From assembly GCA_030430565.1 (NCBI GenBank), contig JAUIKS010000020.1, forward strand, positions 124,001 through 188,000: a stretch of 64,000 nt of DNA. The letters run 5' to 3'. Below, one piece after another: positions 52,811-63,858 of the stretch. The notes beneath the pieces were generated by a model that was given only the letters and a program-made list of their open reading frames with translations, made no database searches and was not told where the DNA came from. The position numbers and the translations under genes are program-made. This stretch comes from Polyangia bacterium. GTDB taxonomy: Bacteria > Myxococcota_A > Polyangia > Nannocystales > Nannocystaceae. How positions within the stretch are numbered: the first letter of the stretch is position 1; every line of letters starts with the position of its first letter.

Positions 52811-53698
52811 ATGCGGGACGAGACGATTGTCACTGTCATCAACAAGTCCGATGACTCCGGCTCTGGCCGGGTCAAGAAGGATGCTTGCTTGGTGGTGATT
52901 TACGGCGCGGAGCTCGGCCGTAAACACAACCTCGACGGGCGCGAGCTGACCATCGGCCGCGCGACGATGAACGACATTTGCGTCAGCCAGGACTCAGTTT
53001 CCCGGATGCACGCGAAGCTCAGCGTCGAGGACTCCGGGGTCAAGATCCGCGACAACGAGTCGACGAACGGCACGTACGTCAACGACCACCGGATTCATGA
53101 GGCGTGGTTGAAGGACGGCGACCTGATCAAGGTCGGTCGCTCGATCTTCAAGTTCCTCACGGGCGACAACATCGAGAGCTCGTACCACGAGGAGATCTAT
53201 CGCCTGTCAACCTTTGACGGGCTCACGAATATCTTCAACAAGCGCTATTTCCTCGAGACCCTCGAGCGCGAGCTGAGCCGCGCCCGGCGCTACGACCGTC
53301 CGCTCGCGCTGACGATGTTCGACATCGATCACTTCAAGCGCTGCAACGACACCTTCGGACACAGAGCCGGTGACTACATCTTGAAGGAGATCGCCGCGAA
53401 GGTCCGCGATCGGGCCCGTAAGGTCGACGTGCTGGCGCGCTACGGCGGCGAGGAATTCGCCGTGATCCTCCCCGAGATCGACGTCGAGGGCGCGCGTAAG
53501 TTCGGCGAGACGATCCGCGAGCTGATCGAGAAGACGCGCTTTGAGTTCGAGGGCCAGAGCATCCCGGTGACGATCTCGGTCGGGGTCGCCGAGCTGATGC
53601 CCGAGCTCGCCAACTCCGACGACCTCATCAAGGCGGCGGACGCCCGGCTCTACCTGGCCAAAGAGGGCGGCCGCAACCGCGTCATCGCGGTCGGCTGA
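52811..53698 (+). CDS. FHA-GGDEF protein (diguanylate cyclase)
   Basis: 295 residues. Residues about 25-117 are an FHA domain (LTIGRATMNDICVSQDSVSRMHAKL, NESTNGTYVND), which binds phosphothreonine. Residues about 130-293 are a GGDEF domain: FDGLTNIFNKRYF, DIDHFKRCNDTFGHRAGD and the active site GGEEF at 212-216; RKVD at 203-206 is the inhibitory RxxD site with the correct five-residue spacing. It should synthesise cyclic di-GMP from GTP under control of a Ser/Thr kinase through the FHA domain. The ATG at 52811 is chosen because the preceding frame has no family match; a GTG just before it is possible. No transmembrane segment. Confidence 0.85.
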   Translation: MRDETIVTVINKSDDSGSGRVKKDACLVVIYGAELGRKHNLDGRELTIGRATMNDICVSQDSVSRMHAKLSVEDSGVKIRDNESTNGTYVNDHRIHEAWLKDGDLIKVGRSIFKFLTGDNIESSYHEEIYRLSTFDGLTNIFNKRYFLETLERELSRARRYDRPLALTMFDIDHFKRCNDTFGHRAGDYILKEIAAKVRDRARKVDVLARYGGEEFAVILPEIDVEGARKFGETIRELIEKTRFEFEGQSIPVTISVGVAELMPELANSDDLIKAADARLYLAKEGGRNRVIAVG

Positions 53699-53733
53699 GG
53701 GGCCTGGGCGGCCGCGGCGGCCACGGCGCGTGG

Positions 53734-53763
53734 TTGATATCGCGCGCGCGTTCGCACTAGTGT
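53734..53763 (+). promoter_or_regulatory. Putative promoter TTGATA-N18-TAGTGT, leaderless type, for mutL
   Basis: TTGATA (53734-53739) and TAGTGT (53758-53763) are 18 nt apart, and CGGCTC separates the -10 from the GTG at 53770 (6-nt spacing). The transcript probably starts at the GTG. Confidence 0.55.
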
Positions 53764-53769
53764 CGGCTC

Positions 53770-56061
<2,292 letters not shown>

Positions 56062-56103
56062 ACGTCGGCGTTCGCCGAGTCGCTCGCGCTCGCGGCGGCT
56101 GTG

Positions 56104-56109
56104 TACACT
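56104..56109 (+). promoter_or_regulatory. Putative -10 element (TACACT), leaderless type, for miaA
   Basis: TACACT is followed by GCCCCGC and the GTG start at 56117 (7-nt spacing). It may give miaA-accA transcription independent of mutL. Confidence 0.4.
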
Positions 56110-56116
56110 GCCCCGC

Positions 56117-57100
56117 GTGGAGCCGTCCACAGGTGAAGAAGCGCGCGAACAGGCGCTCCCGCGCGCCGTCGCGATCGTGGGTCCGACCGCGTCGGGAAAG
56201 TCACGCGTCGGGCTCGAGCTGGCCGCGCGTCTTGAGCTGCCGATCTTTTGCTGTGACTCGGTCCAGGTCTATCGCGGGCTCGACATCGGCAGCGCGAAAC
56301 CCACGGCCGAGGAGCGAGTCCGTGCGCCACATCACCTGCTCGACTTGGTGGACCCCGATGAGGACTTCAGCGCGGGGGACTACGGCCGGCGCGCGCACGC
56401 GCTGCTGCGCGAGCTCGCCGCGCCGGCGCTGTTCGTCGGCGGCACCGGCTTCTACCTGCGCGCCGCGTTGATGAGTCAGAGTGGTGCGCAAGCCGGTGCC
56501 GATCCGCGGCTTCGTGATCCGGAGCGAGCTGCTTTTACGGACACATGGGAGCAGCGCGAGCGTACGGCCCCTGGGGCCGCGCACGCCGAGCTCACGCGGC
56601 TCGACCCGGAGACCGCGCGCGGGGTTCATCCGCGCAATGTCGTTCGCGCCGTGCGTGCGCTGTGGCTGTGCCGGGTCCACGGCCGGCCGGTGAGCGAGGT
56701 GCGGCGCGAGGATCCGCCCCGTCGCCAGCTCTCGCTCTTGATGATCGTTCTCGACCCCGGCGTCGCGACGGTGGACGCCGCGATCGAGCGTCGCTGCGAC
56801 GCGATGCTCGCCGCGGGCTGGATCGCCGAGGTAGAGAAGCTCCTCGCCGCCGGCTATGATGCCCGCCACAAAGCGATGCGGAGCCTGGGCTACCGCCAGC
56901 TCGTAGAGCACCTCGCCGGGCGGCTGTCCCTCGAGGAAGCGGTCGCGGCGATCAAGGCCGAGACGAGGCGCTACGCGCGACGCCAGCGGACCTATCTCCG
57001 ACATCAGCTCGAGGCTGAGACGACCATGACGATTCACATCGAGAGCGCGCGCGCCGTCCCCTGGGGCCAGGTGGCGGAATTCGTTGGAGGTGCCGCGTGA
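56117..57100 (+). CDS. miaA: tRNA dimethylallyltransferase MiaA
   Basis: 327 residues from a GTG. MiaA transfers a dimethylallyl group to A37 of tRNAs reading codons that begin with U. The ATP-loop is GPTASGKSRVGLEL, with the DSVQVYRGLDIGSAKP substrate-binding segment, LLDLVDPDEDFSAGDY, FVGGTGFYLRAAL and the C-terminal GYRQLVEHLAG followed by the basic TRRYARRQRTYLR region. All key blocks are intact. The stop overlaps the start of accA by 4 nt (GTGA), so accA is translationally coupled to it. The mutL-miaA order is common in bacteria. Confidence 0.92.
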   Translation: MEPSTGEEAREQALPRAVAIVGPTASGKSRVGLELAARLELPIFCCDSVQVYRGLDIGSAKPTAEERVRAPHHLLDLVDPDEDFSAGDYGRRAHALLRELAAPALFVGGTGFYLRAALMSQSGAQAGADPRLRDPERAAFTDTWEQRERTAPGAAHAELTRLDPETARGVHPRNVVRAVRALWLCRVHGRPVSEVRREDPPRRQLSLLMIVLDPGVATVDAAIERRCDAMLAAGWIAEVEKLLAAGYDARHKAMRSLGYRQLVEHLAGRLSLEEAVAAIKAETRRYARRQRTYLRHQLEAETTMTIHIESARAVPWGQVAEFVGGAA

Positions 57101-58065
57101 AGCAGAAAGTGCTGGAGTTCGAGCGTCCGATCGTCGAGCTCGAGGGCAAGATCAAGGAGCTGAAGCTGCTGTCCGAGGGCCGCTCGGACATGGCCTCCGA
57201 GATCTCGCGGCTCGAGCAGAAAGCGCAGGAGCTGCAGCGCGAGCGCTTCGCGAAGCTGACCCCTTGGGAGCAGCTGCAGCTCGCCAAGCACCCGGACCGG
57301 CCCTACACCCTCGACTACATCGGCGAGCTGATCAGCGACTTCGCCGAGCTCAAGGGCGACCGCGCGTACCGTGACGACCCGGCGATCGTCGGCGGGGTGG
57401 GGCGCTTCGAGGGGCGGCCGGTGATCATCCTCGGGCACCAGAAAGGCCGCAACACCAAGGAGAACGTCTACCGCAACTTCGGGATGGCGCGCCCCGAGGG
57501 CTACCGCAAGTGCAAGCGCCTGATGAGGATGGCGGACCAGTTCGGCCTGCCGCTGGTGTGCATGATCGACACGGCCGGCGCGTACCCGGGGATCGGCGCC
57601 GAGGAGCGCGGGCAGGCCGAGGCGATCGCGAGCTCGATCGAGCTGATGGCGAGCCTGCGCGTGCCGACCCTGTCGATCGTGATCGGCGAGGGCGGCTCGG
57701 GCGGCGCGCTCGCGATCGGCGTGACCGATCGGATCCTGATGCTGGAGCACTCGGTGTACTCCGTGATCTCGCCGCGCGGCTGCGCGTCGATCCTGTGGAA
57801 GAACCCGGAGGCCGAGCAGCTCGCGGCCGAGCAGCTGCGGATGACCGCCGAGGATCTGTGCGCGCTCGGGATCTGCGACGAGCGAATTCCCGAGGCGATC
57901 GGCGGCGCGCACCGCGGGCTGGCGAGCACGGCGGCGGCGCTGCGGGGCGCGATGCGACGGCACCTCAGCGAGCTCGACGCGCTCACCGTAGACGAGCGCC
58001 TAGAGGCGAGGTACGCGAAATTCCGCAGCATCGGCCACCTGGAGCTGGTCGCTGATTCAGGCTAA
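57097..58065 (+). CDS. accA: Acetyl-CoA carboxylase carboxyltransferase subunit alpha
   Basis: 322 residues from a GTG overlapping the miaA stop. AccA is half of the carboxyltransferase that makes malonyl-CoA for fatty acid synthesis. The N-terminal helix bundle (FERPIVELEGKIKELK) and the carboxyltransferase fold are complete: DYIGELISDFAELKGDRAY, IILGHQKGRNTKENVYRNFGM, IDTAGAYPGIGAEERGQAEAIASSI, VIGEGGSGGALAIGV and SVISPRGCASILWK. Length and motifs are as in E. coli AccA. AccD is not in the window. Confidence 0.93.
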   Translation: MKQKVLEFERPIVELEGKIKELKLLSEGRSDMASEISRLEQKAQELQRERFAKLTPWEQLQLAKHPDRPYTLDYIGELISDFAELKGDRAYRDDPAIVGGVGRFEGRPVIILGHQKGRNTKENVYRNFGMARPEGYRKCKRLMRMADQFGLPLVCMIDTAGAYPGIGAEERGQAEAIASSIELMASLRVPTLSIVIGEGGSGGALAIGVTDRILMLEHSVYSVISPRGCASILWKNPEAEQLAAEQLRMTAEDLCALGICDERIPEAIGGAHRGLASTAAALRGAMRRHLSELDALTVDERLEARYAKFRSIGHLELVADSG

Positions 58066-58107
58066 ATTACGGCGCGCGCGAGCTCGGCTCGCGGCCGAGG
58101 AATTCGT

Positions 58108-60318
58108 GTGCTCGCCCATCTGCTGCTGATAACCGCCGTCGCGCTCGGGATGGCGCTGATGCGCCTGCTCCGGCGGCTCGAGCCCGGGCAGCGCGGCTAC
58201 CTGCTGGTCGTCGCCGGGCTGCTGGTCGCGACGCTCATCGCGATGCGGCGCGAGGACGTGTTCCTCTCGGCGGTCGTGATCGGCTTCACGGCGCTTACGG
58301 TCGTGATCCCGTGGGGTCTCGAGGGCATGTCCCGAAGGTCATTCGCGCGCGGGCAGCTGTCGTGGGCGGTGCGGCTCGCGGCCGCGCGCTCGATCCTGAT
58401 GCCGGGCGCGGGCCTCGAGCGACAGCAGCAGGTGCTGCGCGGCCTCGGGCTGCTCGAGCGCCAGGGGGTCGACGCGGCGCTCTCGTACTTCCGCGAGCTG
58501 GCCGGCGAGGCCGAGGATGGCGGCGAGCTCGCGGTGATCCACGAGCAGATCGTCTCGATGCTGTTCTACGACCAGCGCTGGAGCGAGGGGATCGCCCACT
58601 TCGAGGGCCAGTTCCCGCCGGCCTATGCGGCGATGCGCCCGGTGCTCGCGCTCGGGCTGCTGCGGGCCTACGGCGAGGCGGGGCGCCTCGACAACGCGGC
58701 CGGGCTGCTGCGCGCGCTCGAGGACGGTCCGCTGGGCGCCGATCCGAACGCGGCCGAGCTGCTCGGGCAGGCGCGCCTGACCTTCCTCGCCTACGCCGGC
58801 GCGAGCCGCTTCGTCGACGAGGCGGTCGGCGGCGGGCACTGCAAGTCGCTCGGCCTGTCACAGGCGAGCGGCGCGCTGTTTCGCGGGATCGCGCTGGCGC
58901 GGGCCGGCGAGCGTAAGCAGGCGGTCGACGAGCTCGAGCGCGTGCACACGCTCGCGGGGCCGTCCGACGATCGGGTGGTGCGGGCGTCTCGCGCGGCGCT
59001 CGACATGGTCGAGCAGGTCATCGAGCTCGAGCCCGAGCTGCGCCGCTACGTGCAAGCGGTCGGCGAGCGCCTGCGCAGCTTCCTGCAGACCGAGCGCCTG
59101 CCGCGGCGCCGCGGGCCGGTCTTCGTGACGCACTTCGTCGTCCTCGCGCTCGTCGTGGGCTACGTGGCGACGCAGCTCGCCGGCGCGGGCGGGCTCGGGC
59201 TGCTGCGCGTCGGCGCCTTCACCCCCGAGCTGTGGCGCGCGGGCAGCTGGGGCCGGCTGTTCACCGCCGGCTTCGTGCAGACCGACCTCATCGGGCTGAT
59301 CGTCGACATCTACGCGGTCTGGCTCGGAGGACATGTCGTCGAGCGCTTGCTCGGGAACGCGCGGATGGTCCTGATCACGCTGTGGGGCGCCATCGCGGGC
59401 GTCCTCGTCACGGTCGCCGTCGGCGCGTCGCCGGCGCAGCTGATCGGCGGCGGCAGCCTGATCGCGACCGGCGTCCTCGTCGCCGCGCTGTGGACCCTGA
59501 TCCCCCGGCGGACGCCGAACCTGGCCAAGCGCGCGCGCCGGAGCCTGCTGCTGACGCTGTGGCTGCTGCTCGGCGCGCAGATCATCGAGACCATCCCCGG
59601 GCTCCGCGGCATCGCGGTCAGCCCCTTCGCGCTGGCGGCGGTCGCTGGGGTCGCCACGATCCTCAGCGGGGCGCTGCCGCTCAGCCTCCCCAAGCCCGTG
59701 CGCTACGTGCTCGGGGCGCTCGCGGGGTTGTCGGTCGCGGCCATGGTCGCGGGCCTCTGGCAGGTCGCGCGCGAAGATGTCGAGAGCTTCGCGCTCGCGC
59801 ACCGCGAGCAAGCCTACGCGGTCCAGGGCGTGGCCTTCACGACCCCCTGGAGCTTCGAGGAGACCGAGCTAGAGGTTCTGCGGGGTGAGGCGCTCCCGGT
59901 GTTTGAAGGCCTCATCGACGCGCAGGCGCGGCGAGACGGGCTGCGGGTTCAGCTCGTGGTCGCGCCGATGAAGACGACCGCTTCTGAGGAAGCTGCTGCG
60001 GAGCCGATCGTGTTTGCGCTCGATCCGGCGCTGCGGCGCGCGGTTGACGTTCGCGAGGGCGGCGCTTTGCCGTCGAGCTTCACGACGATGATGGGCGAGG
60101 GGGGCTGGCGCTCGTACCTCGTGCAGCGCAACGGTCAGGCGGTCGCGCGCGTGGTCGAGCGCCCCGTCGGCGAGCAGACCGCCGCGCTCGTCGCCGTGCC
60201 CCCGGAGGCGCTCGAGCTGGCGCCTGTCCTCTACGCCTCGATGCTGCGCGACGCCGCGGTCGCCGAGCCCGAGGGGGCGGCGACCGCGGAGGCGGCGGAG
60301 CCCGTCGAGCCGCAGTAG
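58108..60318 (+). CDS. Rhomboid-like multi-domain membrane protein, probably not a protease
   Basis: 736 residues. Two N-terminal membrane segments (about 2-15 and 25-75), a helical TPR-like region (about 90-320; e.g. YDQRWSEGIAHFEGQFPPAYAAMRPVLAL), a membrane domain with about six segments (about 345-560) that resembles rhomboids (WGRLFTAGFVQTDLIGLIVDIYAVWLGGHVVERLLG), and a C-terminal soluble region. The Ser of the rhomboid GxSG motif would be in QLIGGGSLIATG, which keeps a Ser but not the following Gly, and no catalytic His is visible in the following helices. It is therefore likely a pseudoprotease. The GTG start at 58108 lies 42 nt after accA. Confidence 0.55.
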   Translation: MLAHLLLITAVALGMALMRLLRRLEPGQRGYLLVVAGLLVATLIAMRREDVFLSAVVIGFTALTVVIPWGLEGMSRRSFARGQLSWAVRLAAARSILMPGAGLERQQQVLRGLGLLERQGVDAALSYFRELAGEAEDGGELAVIHEQIVSMLFYDQRWSEGIAHFEGQFPPAYAAMRPVLALGLLRAYGEAGRLDNAAGLLRALEDGPLGADPNAAELLGQARLTFLAYAGASRFVDEAVGGGHCKSLGLSQASGALFRGIALARAGERKQAVDELERVHTLAGPSDDRVVRASRAALDMVEQVIELEPELRRYVQAVGERLRSFLQTERLPRRRGPVFVTHFVVLALVVGYVATQLAGAGGLGLLRVGAFTPELWRAGSWGRLFTAGFVQTDLIGLIVDIYAVWLGGHVVERLLGNARMVLITLWGAIAGVLVTVAVGASPAQLIGGGSLIATGVLVAALWTLIPRRTPNLAKRARRSLLLTLWLLLGAQIIETIPGLRGIAVSPFALAAVAGVATILSGALPLSLPKPVRYVLGALAGLSVAAMVAGLWQVAREDVESFALAHREQAYAVQGVAFTTPWSFEETELEVLRGEALPVFEGLIDAQARRDGLRVQLVVAPMKTTASEEAAAEPIVFALDPALRRAVDVREGGALPSSFTTMMGEGGWRSYLVQRNGQAVARVVERPVGEQTAALVAVPPEALELAPVLYASMLRDAAVAEPEGAATAEAAEPVEPQ

Positions 60319-60325
60319 GCTCGAC
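60304..60325. terminator. Hairpin spanning the stop codon between convergent genes
   Basis: GTCGAGCC (60304-60311) pairs with GGCTCGAC (60318-60325) around a 6-nt loop containing most of the rhomboid-like stop codon. No U tract; it may be a bidirectional attenuator-like terminator. The facing FG-GAP gene ends 15 nt away. Confidence 0.35.
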
Positions 60326-60339
60326 GGCGCGTCGGCTCC

Positions 60340-62262
60340 CTACTCCGCGTCGTCGTCGGCGTCGTCCGCAGCTTCGTCGGGCGGCGCGCCGAGTCCGAAC
60401 ATCAGGTAGGCGGCGCCGTTGTTGGCGGCGTCGTGGTCATGACGCGGCGCGGCGAGCAGGAAGTCGGCGACGCGGTCGCCGTTGACATCGCCGACGCCGG
60501 CCATCGACGCGCCGACGTCGCCGCCGGCCGAGAGCCCCTCGAACGCGAAGCCGCCCACGCCCTCGTCGGCGTCCTCGAGCATCACGGCCGCCGCGTCGTC
60601 CTTGCCGTAGATCACGTAGGCCCGCCCGGGCGCGGGCTCGTAGTAGTCGAAGCCGCCCGGCGCTCGCTTGACGCCGAGGCCGATGTCGTCGAAGCCGTCG
60701 CTGTTGATGTCGCCGACGCCCGCGAGCGCGTCGCCGATGTTCCAGCTCTCGATCGGCGTCTCTAAGGCGATGCGGAAGCCGCCGCCCTCGCCCTGCGCGA
60801 CGGCGCTGAGCATGACGTCGTCCGCGCCCTGCTTCCCGAACACCACGAACGCGCGCCCGACCCCCCAGAGGTCGTCCTGACGCGCGCCCGGGGCCCCGAC
60901 GAGGATGTCGGCGAGCTCGTCGCCGTTGACATCGCCGGCCGCCGCGATCCTGCCGCCCACCGTGTCCTCTTCGTCCCAGCCGACGATCGAGAAGGCGGGC
61001 GCGGGGCTGTCGCCGGAGTAGACGTGCACGCGCCCCAGCGGCAGCGGGTTGTTGTAGTCCCAGCCGTTTCCTAGCGCGCCGATCGCGAAGTCGTCGACCT
61101 CGTCACCGTCGACGTCGCCGAGGCCAGCGACCGAGAAGCCGAGGCGCGTGTTGTCCTCGGTCGGGCGGTAGACGCGTCCGCCCTCGCCGTTCTCGACGGC
61201 CGCGAGGCTCATCGAGCCGAGGCCCGCGCCGCCGTAGACCAGGTACACCGCGCCGTTGCGGAAGGTGTCGTAGTCGTAGGTGGCGAAGGGGGCGCCGATC
61301 AGCAGATCGTCGAAGCCGTCGCCGTTGACGTCGCCCGCGCCGGCGACGGAGTAGCCGATTCGATCGAGCTGCTCGGCGCCGTCGATCACGAAGCCGCCGT
61401 CGCCCTCGGCGAGCTGCTCGGTGGTGATGGGCTCGCCGGTGGTCTTGCCCAGCACCACGTAGCAGCGCCCGGCGCTGATGAGGTTCTGCGGGTCGGGCGT
61501 GAACTGCTGGTCACAGAACACGATGTCGGCGAGGCCGTCGCCGTTGACATCGCCCGCGCCGTCGACCAGCTGACCGATGCGCTCGTTCGGGGTCGAGCCC
61601 TGGATGACGAAGCCGTTGTCGCCGTTGACGGCGCCCTCGGGCGAGATCGCGTCGGGGTGCTCGTTGCCGAAGATCACGTAGACGCGGCCGGTGTCGACGC
61701 CCGAGGCGTTGATGAAGGGGGCCGAGGTGAGGACGTCGTCGAGGCCGTCGCCGTTGACATCGCCGACGTGGGCGACGCGAAAGCCCATGTGATCCTCGTC
61801 GGTGCGCCCGTAGATGGCGACCCCGGCCTCGTGCTCCTCGAGCTCGTCCGGGTCGCTGAGCCGCGGCGCGACCGAGACGTAGACCGTGCCGTCGGACTCG
61901 GTCGAGTCGTCGAGCGCGTAGCTGAACTCGTCGCGGCCCCAGTAGCCGTCGGCCGGCGTGTAGGTGAAGCCGCCGTCCTCCGCGAGCTCGACCTCGCCGC
62001 CGCGCAGGGACGCGCTGTCGTAGGCGCCGATGGCCGCGCCGTCGTCGTTGGCGAGCACGCCCTCGTCGGCCGCGACCTCCAGCGGCGTGTCCTCGACGGT
62101 GGCGTACGCGTCGACGCGCGCGCCGCCGTCCGCCGTGTCGCCGTCCGTGTCGCCGCCGCTGTCGCCGCAGCCGGCGAGCACGAGCGCGAGCGGGATGACC
62201 AGCGTCCAGCGCTGGCCTCCAAACAGGTTCCAAGGGTCATGTGTAGGGAGTCCGTAAGCCAT
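60340..62262 (-). CDS. FG-GAP repeat (integrin-alpha-like) lipoprotein
   Basis: 640 residues from the ATG at 62262 (MAYGLPTHDPWNLFGGQRWTL), with a lipoprotein signal ending LALVLAGCGDSGG. After a short linker there is a cadherin-like/VCBS-type domain (about 45-125: VDAYATVEDTPLEVAADEGV, YTPADGYWGRDEFSYALDD), then about seven FG-GAP repeats containing GDVNGDGLDDV-type Ca-binding loops and SAPF/GAPF sequences (from about 150 to 625), forming a seven-bladed propeller as in integrin alpha chains. It should be exposed on the surface and bind Ca. The longer upstream frame lacks a signal peptide; a TACAAC sequence is 11 nt before the ATG on the minus strand. Confidence 0.85.
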   Translation of the reverse strand: MAYGLPTHDPWNLFGGQRWTLVIPLALVLAGCGDSGGDTDGDTADGGARVDAYATVEDTPLEVAADEGVLANDDGAAIGAYDSASLRGGEVELAEDGGFTYTPADGYWGRDEFSYALDDSTESDGTVYVSVAPRLSDPDELEEHEAGVAIYGRTDEDHMGFRVAHVGDVNGDGLDDVLTSAPFINASGVDTGRVYVIFGNEHPDAISPEGAVNGDNGFVIQGSTPNERIGQLVDGAGDVNGDGLADIVFCDQQFTPDPQNLISAGRCYVVLGKTTGEPITTEQLAEGDGGFVIDGAEQLDRIGYSVAGAGDVNGDGFDDLLIGAPFATYDYDTFRNGAVYLVYGGAGLGSMSLAAVENGEGGRVYRPTEDNTRLGFSVAGLGDVDGDEVDDFAIGALGNGWDYNNPLPLGRVHVYSGDSPAPAFSIVGWDEEDTVGGRIAAAGDVNGDELADILVGAPGARQDDLWGVGRAFVVFGKQGADDVMLSAVAQGEGGGFRIALETPIESWNIGDALAGVGDINSDGFDDIGLGVKRAPGGFDYYEPAPGRAYVIYGKDDAAAVMLEDADEGVGGFAFEGLSAGGDVGASMAGVGDVNGDRVADFLLAAPRHDHDAANNGAAYLMFGLGAPPDEAADDADDDAE

Positions 62263-62433
62263 GGAGAGACGCAGTTGTACCACCGCCGCCGGCGCCCTGA
62301 CCCCGCAATTCCTTCGAGCTCGCCCGCGCCCGCGCGGCCTCCTCTCCAGGGCGTTCTCTCCAGGTGCAGAGGGTCCGCGAGCCCGCGCGCTTCGCTCGCG
62401 CGGCGCGGGAAACTGCGGCACTCTCGTGCGCAG

Positions 62434-63327
62434 GTGTCAAGGGCCGAGGCGAGGGAGCGCGACGCGGTCGCGTGGTTCGAGCGCGAGCTCGACGCGCTCG
62501 TGCGCGCCGTCGAGGCTGAGGTCGAGGTCGTGCGCGACGCGTCGGGCGTTCAGCTCGCGCCGCGCCGCGCGGCCGAGGGCGCGCAGGCGCTGGCGATCTC
62601 GATCCGTCAGGGGCAGCGCGAGCCGGGCGCCGTCGAGGTCTCGCTCGCCGGCTGGGTGTACGCGAGCTCGCTGATCGGCGCCGGCGGCGATGACGATGAT
62701 GAGTCGGCGGAGGACGCCCTCGAGCGCGCGGCCACGACGCTCGACCTGATCGGCGCCGCGCTGTTCGGCGAGCTGCGCGTGCGCGAGCTGCTGGTCGCCG
62801 GGCGAGCGCGGCGCTGGACCGCCGAGCTCAAGAGCCGTCGCGGCGCGGGCTGGCGCGCCCTCGGCGGTCAGGGGCCCGGCTCGTGGAACCCGCTCGCGCG
62901 GCGGACGAACGCGACGCGACGGAACGCGGTCCGGCGTCCGCGGGGCTACCGGGCGGTCGACTCGGTCGCGCGGCCCGACGCGCCGTGGAGCGGGCGCGCG
63001 GGCTTCATCGCCCGGCTCGCCGCGCGCTTGGAAGACGCCGGCGAGCTGCCGATCGACGGCGAGCTCGACCTGCACAATTTTAAGCCGAAGCAGGTCAAGC
63101 CGCTCGTCCTCGCCTACATCGACGAGTGTCGCGCGCGCGGGATCTTCGAGCTGCGGATCGTCCACGGCAAGGGCGTCGGCAACCTGCGGCGCACGGTCCA
63201 CGCGCTGCTCGACCGTCACCCGCAGGTGCTCGACTACCGGCTGGGGGGGCACGGCGCCGGCAGCTGGGGCGCCACGCTCGTCAACCTCGCGCCGCGCGAC
63301 GACGCCGCTGACGCCGACGCGCCGTGA
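62434..63327 (+). CDS. Smr-domain protein
   Basis: 297 residues from a GTG at 62434 (start uncertain; the frame is open further upstream). The N-terminal part (to about residue 180) is helical, with two charged blocks and an Arg-rich stretch (TNATRRNAVRRPRG). The C-terminal Smr domain has DLHNFKPKQVKPLVLAYIDEC, FELRIVHGKGVGNLRR and LGGHGAGSWGATLVNL; DLHxF and HGKG are the conserved motifs of the Smr endonuclease-like family related to the MutS2 C terminus. Such proteins nick DNA or RNA, or rescue stalled ribosomes. The mutL gene is 6 kb away, with no evident linkage. It converges with the next gene after 7 nt. Confidence 0.75.
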   Translation: MSRAEARERDAVAWFERELDALVRAVEAEVEVVRDASGVQLAPRRAAEGAQALAISIRQGQREPGAVEVSLAGWVYASSLIGAGGDDDDESAEDALERAATTLDLIGAALFGELRVRELLVAGRARRWTAELKSRRGAGWRALGGQGPGSWNPLARRTNATRRNAVRRPRGYRAVDSVARPDAPWSGRAGFIARLAARLEDAGELPIDGELDLHNFKPKQVKPLVLAYIDECRARGIFELRIVHGKGVGNLRRTVHALLDRHPQVLDYRLGGHGAGSWGATLVNLAPRDDAADADAP

Positions 63328-63334
63328 CGAGCGA

Positions 63335-63853
63335 TCAGTGCACGACGCGGATGTTGAACATCTCGCGCAGCTCGCCGAGCGGGGTGTCGAGGTAGACCTC
63401 GTTGCCGTAGATCGGCCACTTCCGCGTCATGCGGCGGGCGCTCCAGATCACGCGCGCGACCTTGGGGAGCGCGCCGATCGAGGCCCAGATCGTGCGCCAC
63501 CAGCCGAGCTCGCGCATGAGATCGTTGAGCACCTTTCGGCTGTCCTCCTGCTTGTAATAGGCGAGCAGGTCGCGGAGCTCGACGTTGGTGCCCGCGAGCG
63601 TCCACGTGTCGGTCATCGCCTCGTTGGGCAGCGAGGTGTCGGTGCCGAAGACGACGTGGCAGATGTCGTGGGCCGCGAAGAACCGGCCGATGTTCTCGGG
63701 CATATCCGAGGGCTCGAGCAGGTCTGGGGTGGCGCGCCGCAGCTCCTCGAGGCCCTCTCGCAGGGTCATGGTCGCGTCTTGGTGCATATAGCGGTGTGGG
63801 AGCGCGGGGCGGGCGGCGGCGGCTTCACGGGCGGGCGTGGTCGTGGCGAGCAT
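63335..63853 (-). CDS. Coq4-like protein (HDxxH-x11-E motif)
   Basis: 172 residues. The motif H62-D-I-C-H66 followed by eleven residues and E78 (HDICHVVFGTDTSLPNE) is the Coq4 metal-binding pattern. Coq4 proteins take part in ubiquinone biosynthesis in mitochondria, where they appear to bind a metal and help assemble the complex or catalyse C1 decarboxylation/hydroxylation; bacterial Coq4-like proteins are poorly characterised. Length is short against eukaryotic Coq4. The gene lies 5 nt downstream of the partial gene at the window end on the same strand, so they form an operon. Myxobacteria generally use menaquinone, so a quinone role is uncertain. Confidence 0.6.
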   Translation of the reverse strand: MLATTTPAREAAAARPALPHRYMHQDATMTLREGLEELRRATPDLLEPSDMPENIGRFFAAHDICHVVFGTDTSLPNEAMTDTWTLAGTNVELRDLLAYYKQEDSRKVLNDLMRELGWWRTIWASIGALPKVARVIWSARRMTRKWPIYGNEVYLDTPLGELREMFNIRVVH

Positions 63854-63858
63854 GGCGT

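Noticed and set aside
61657..62433. N-terminal extension of the Smr-domain protein
   Set aside because: It overlaps the start of the FG-GAP gene on the other strand and is composed of shadow sequence; a start near 62434 is preferred, though not certain.
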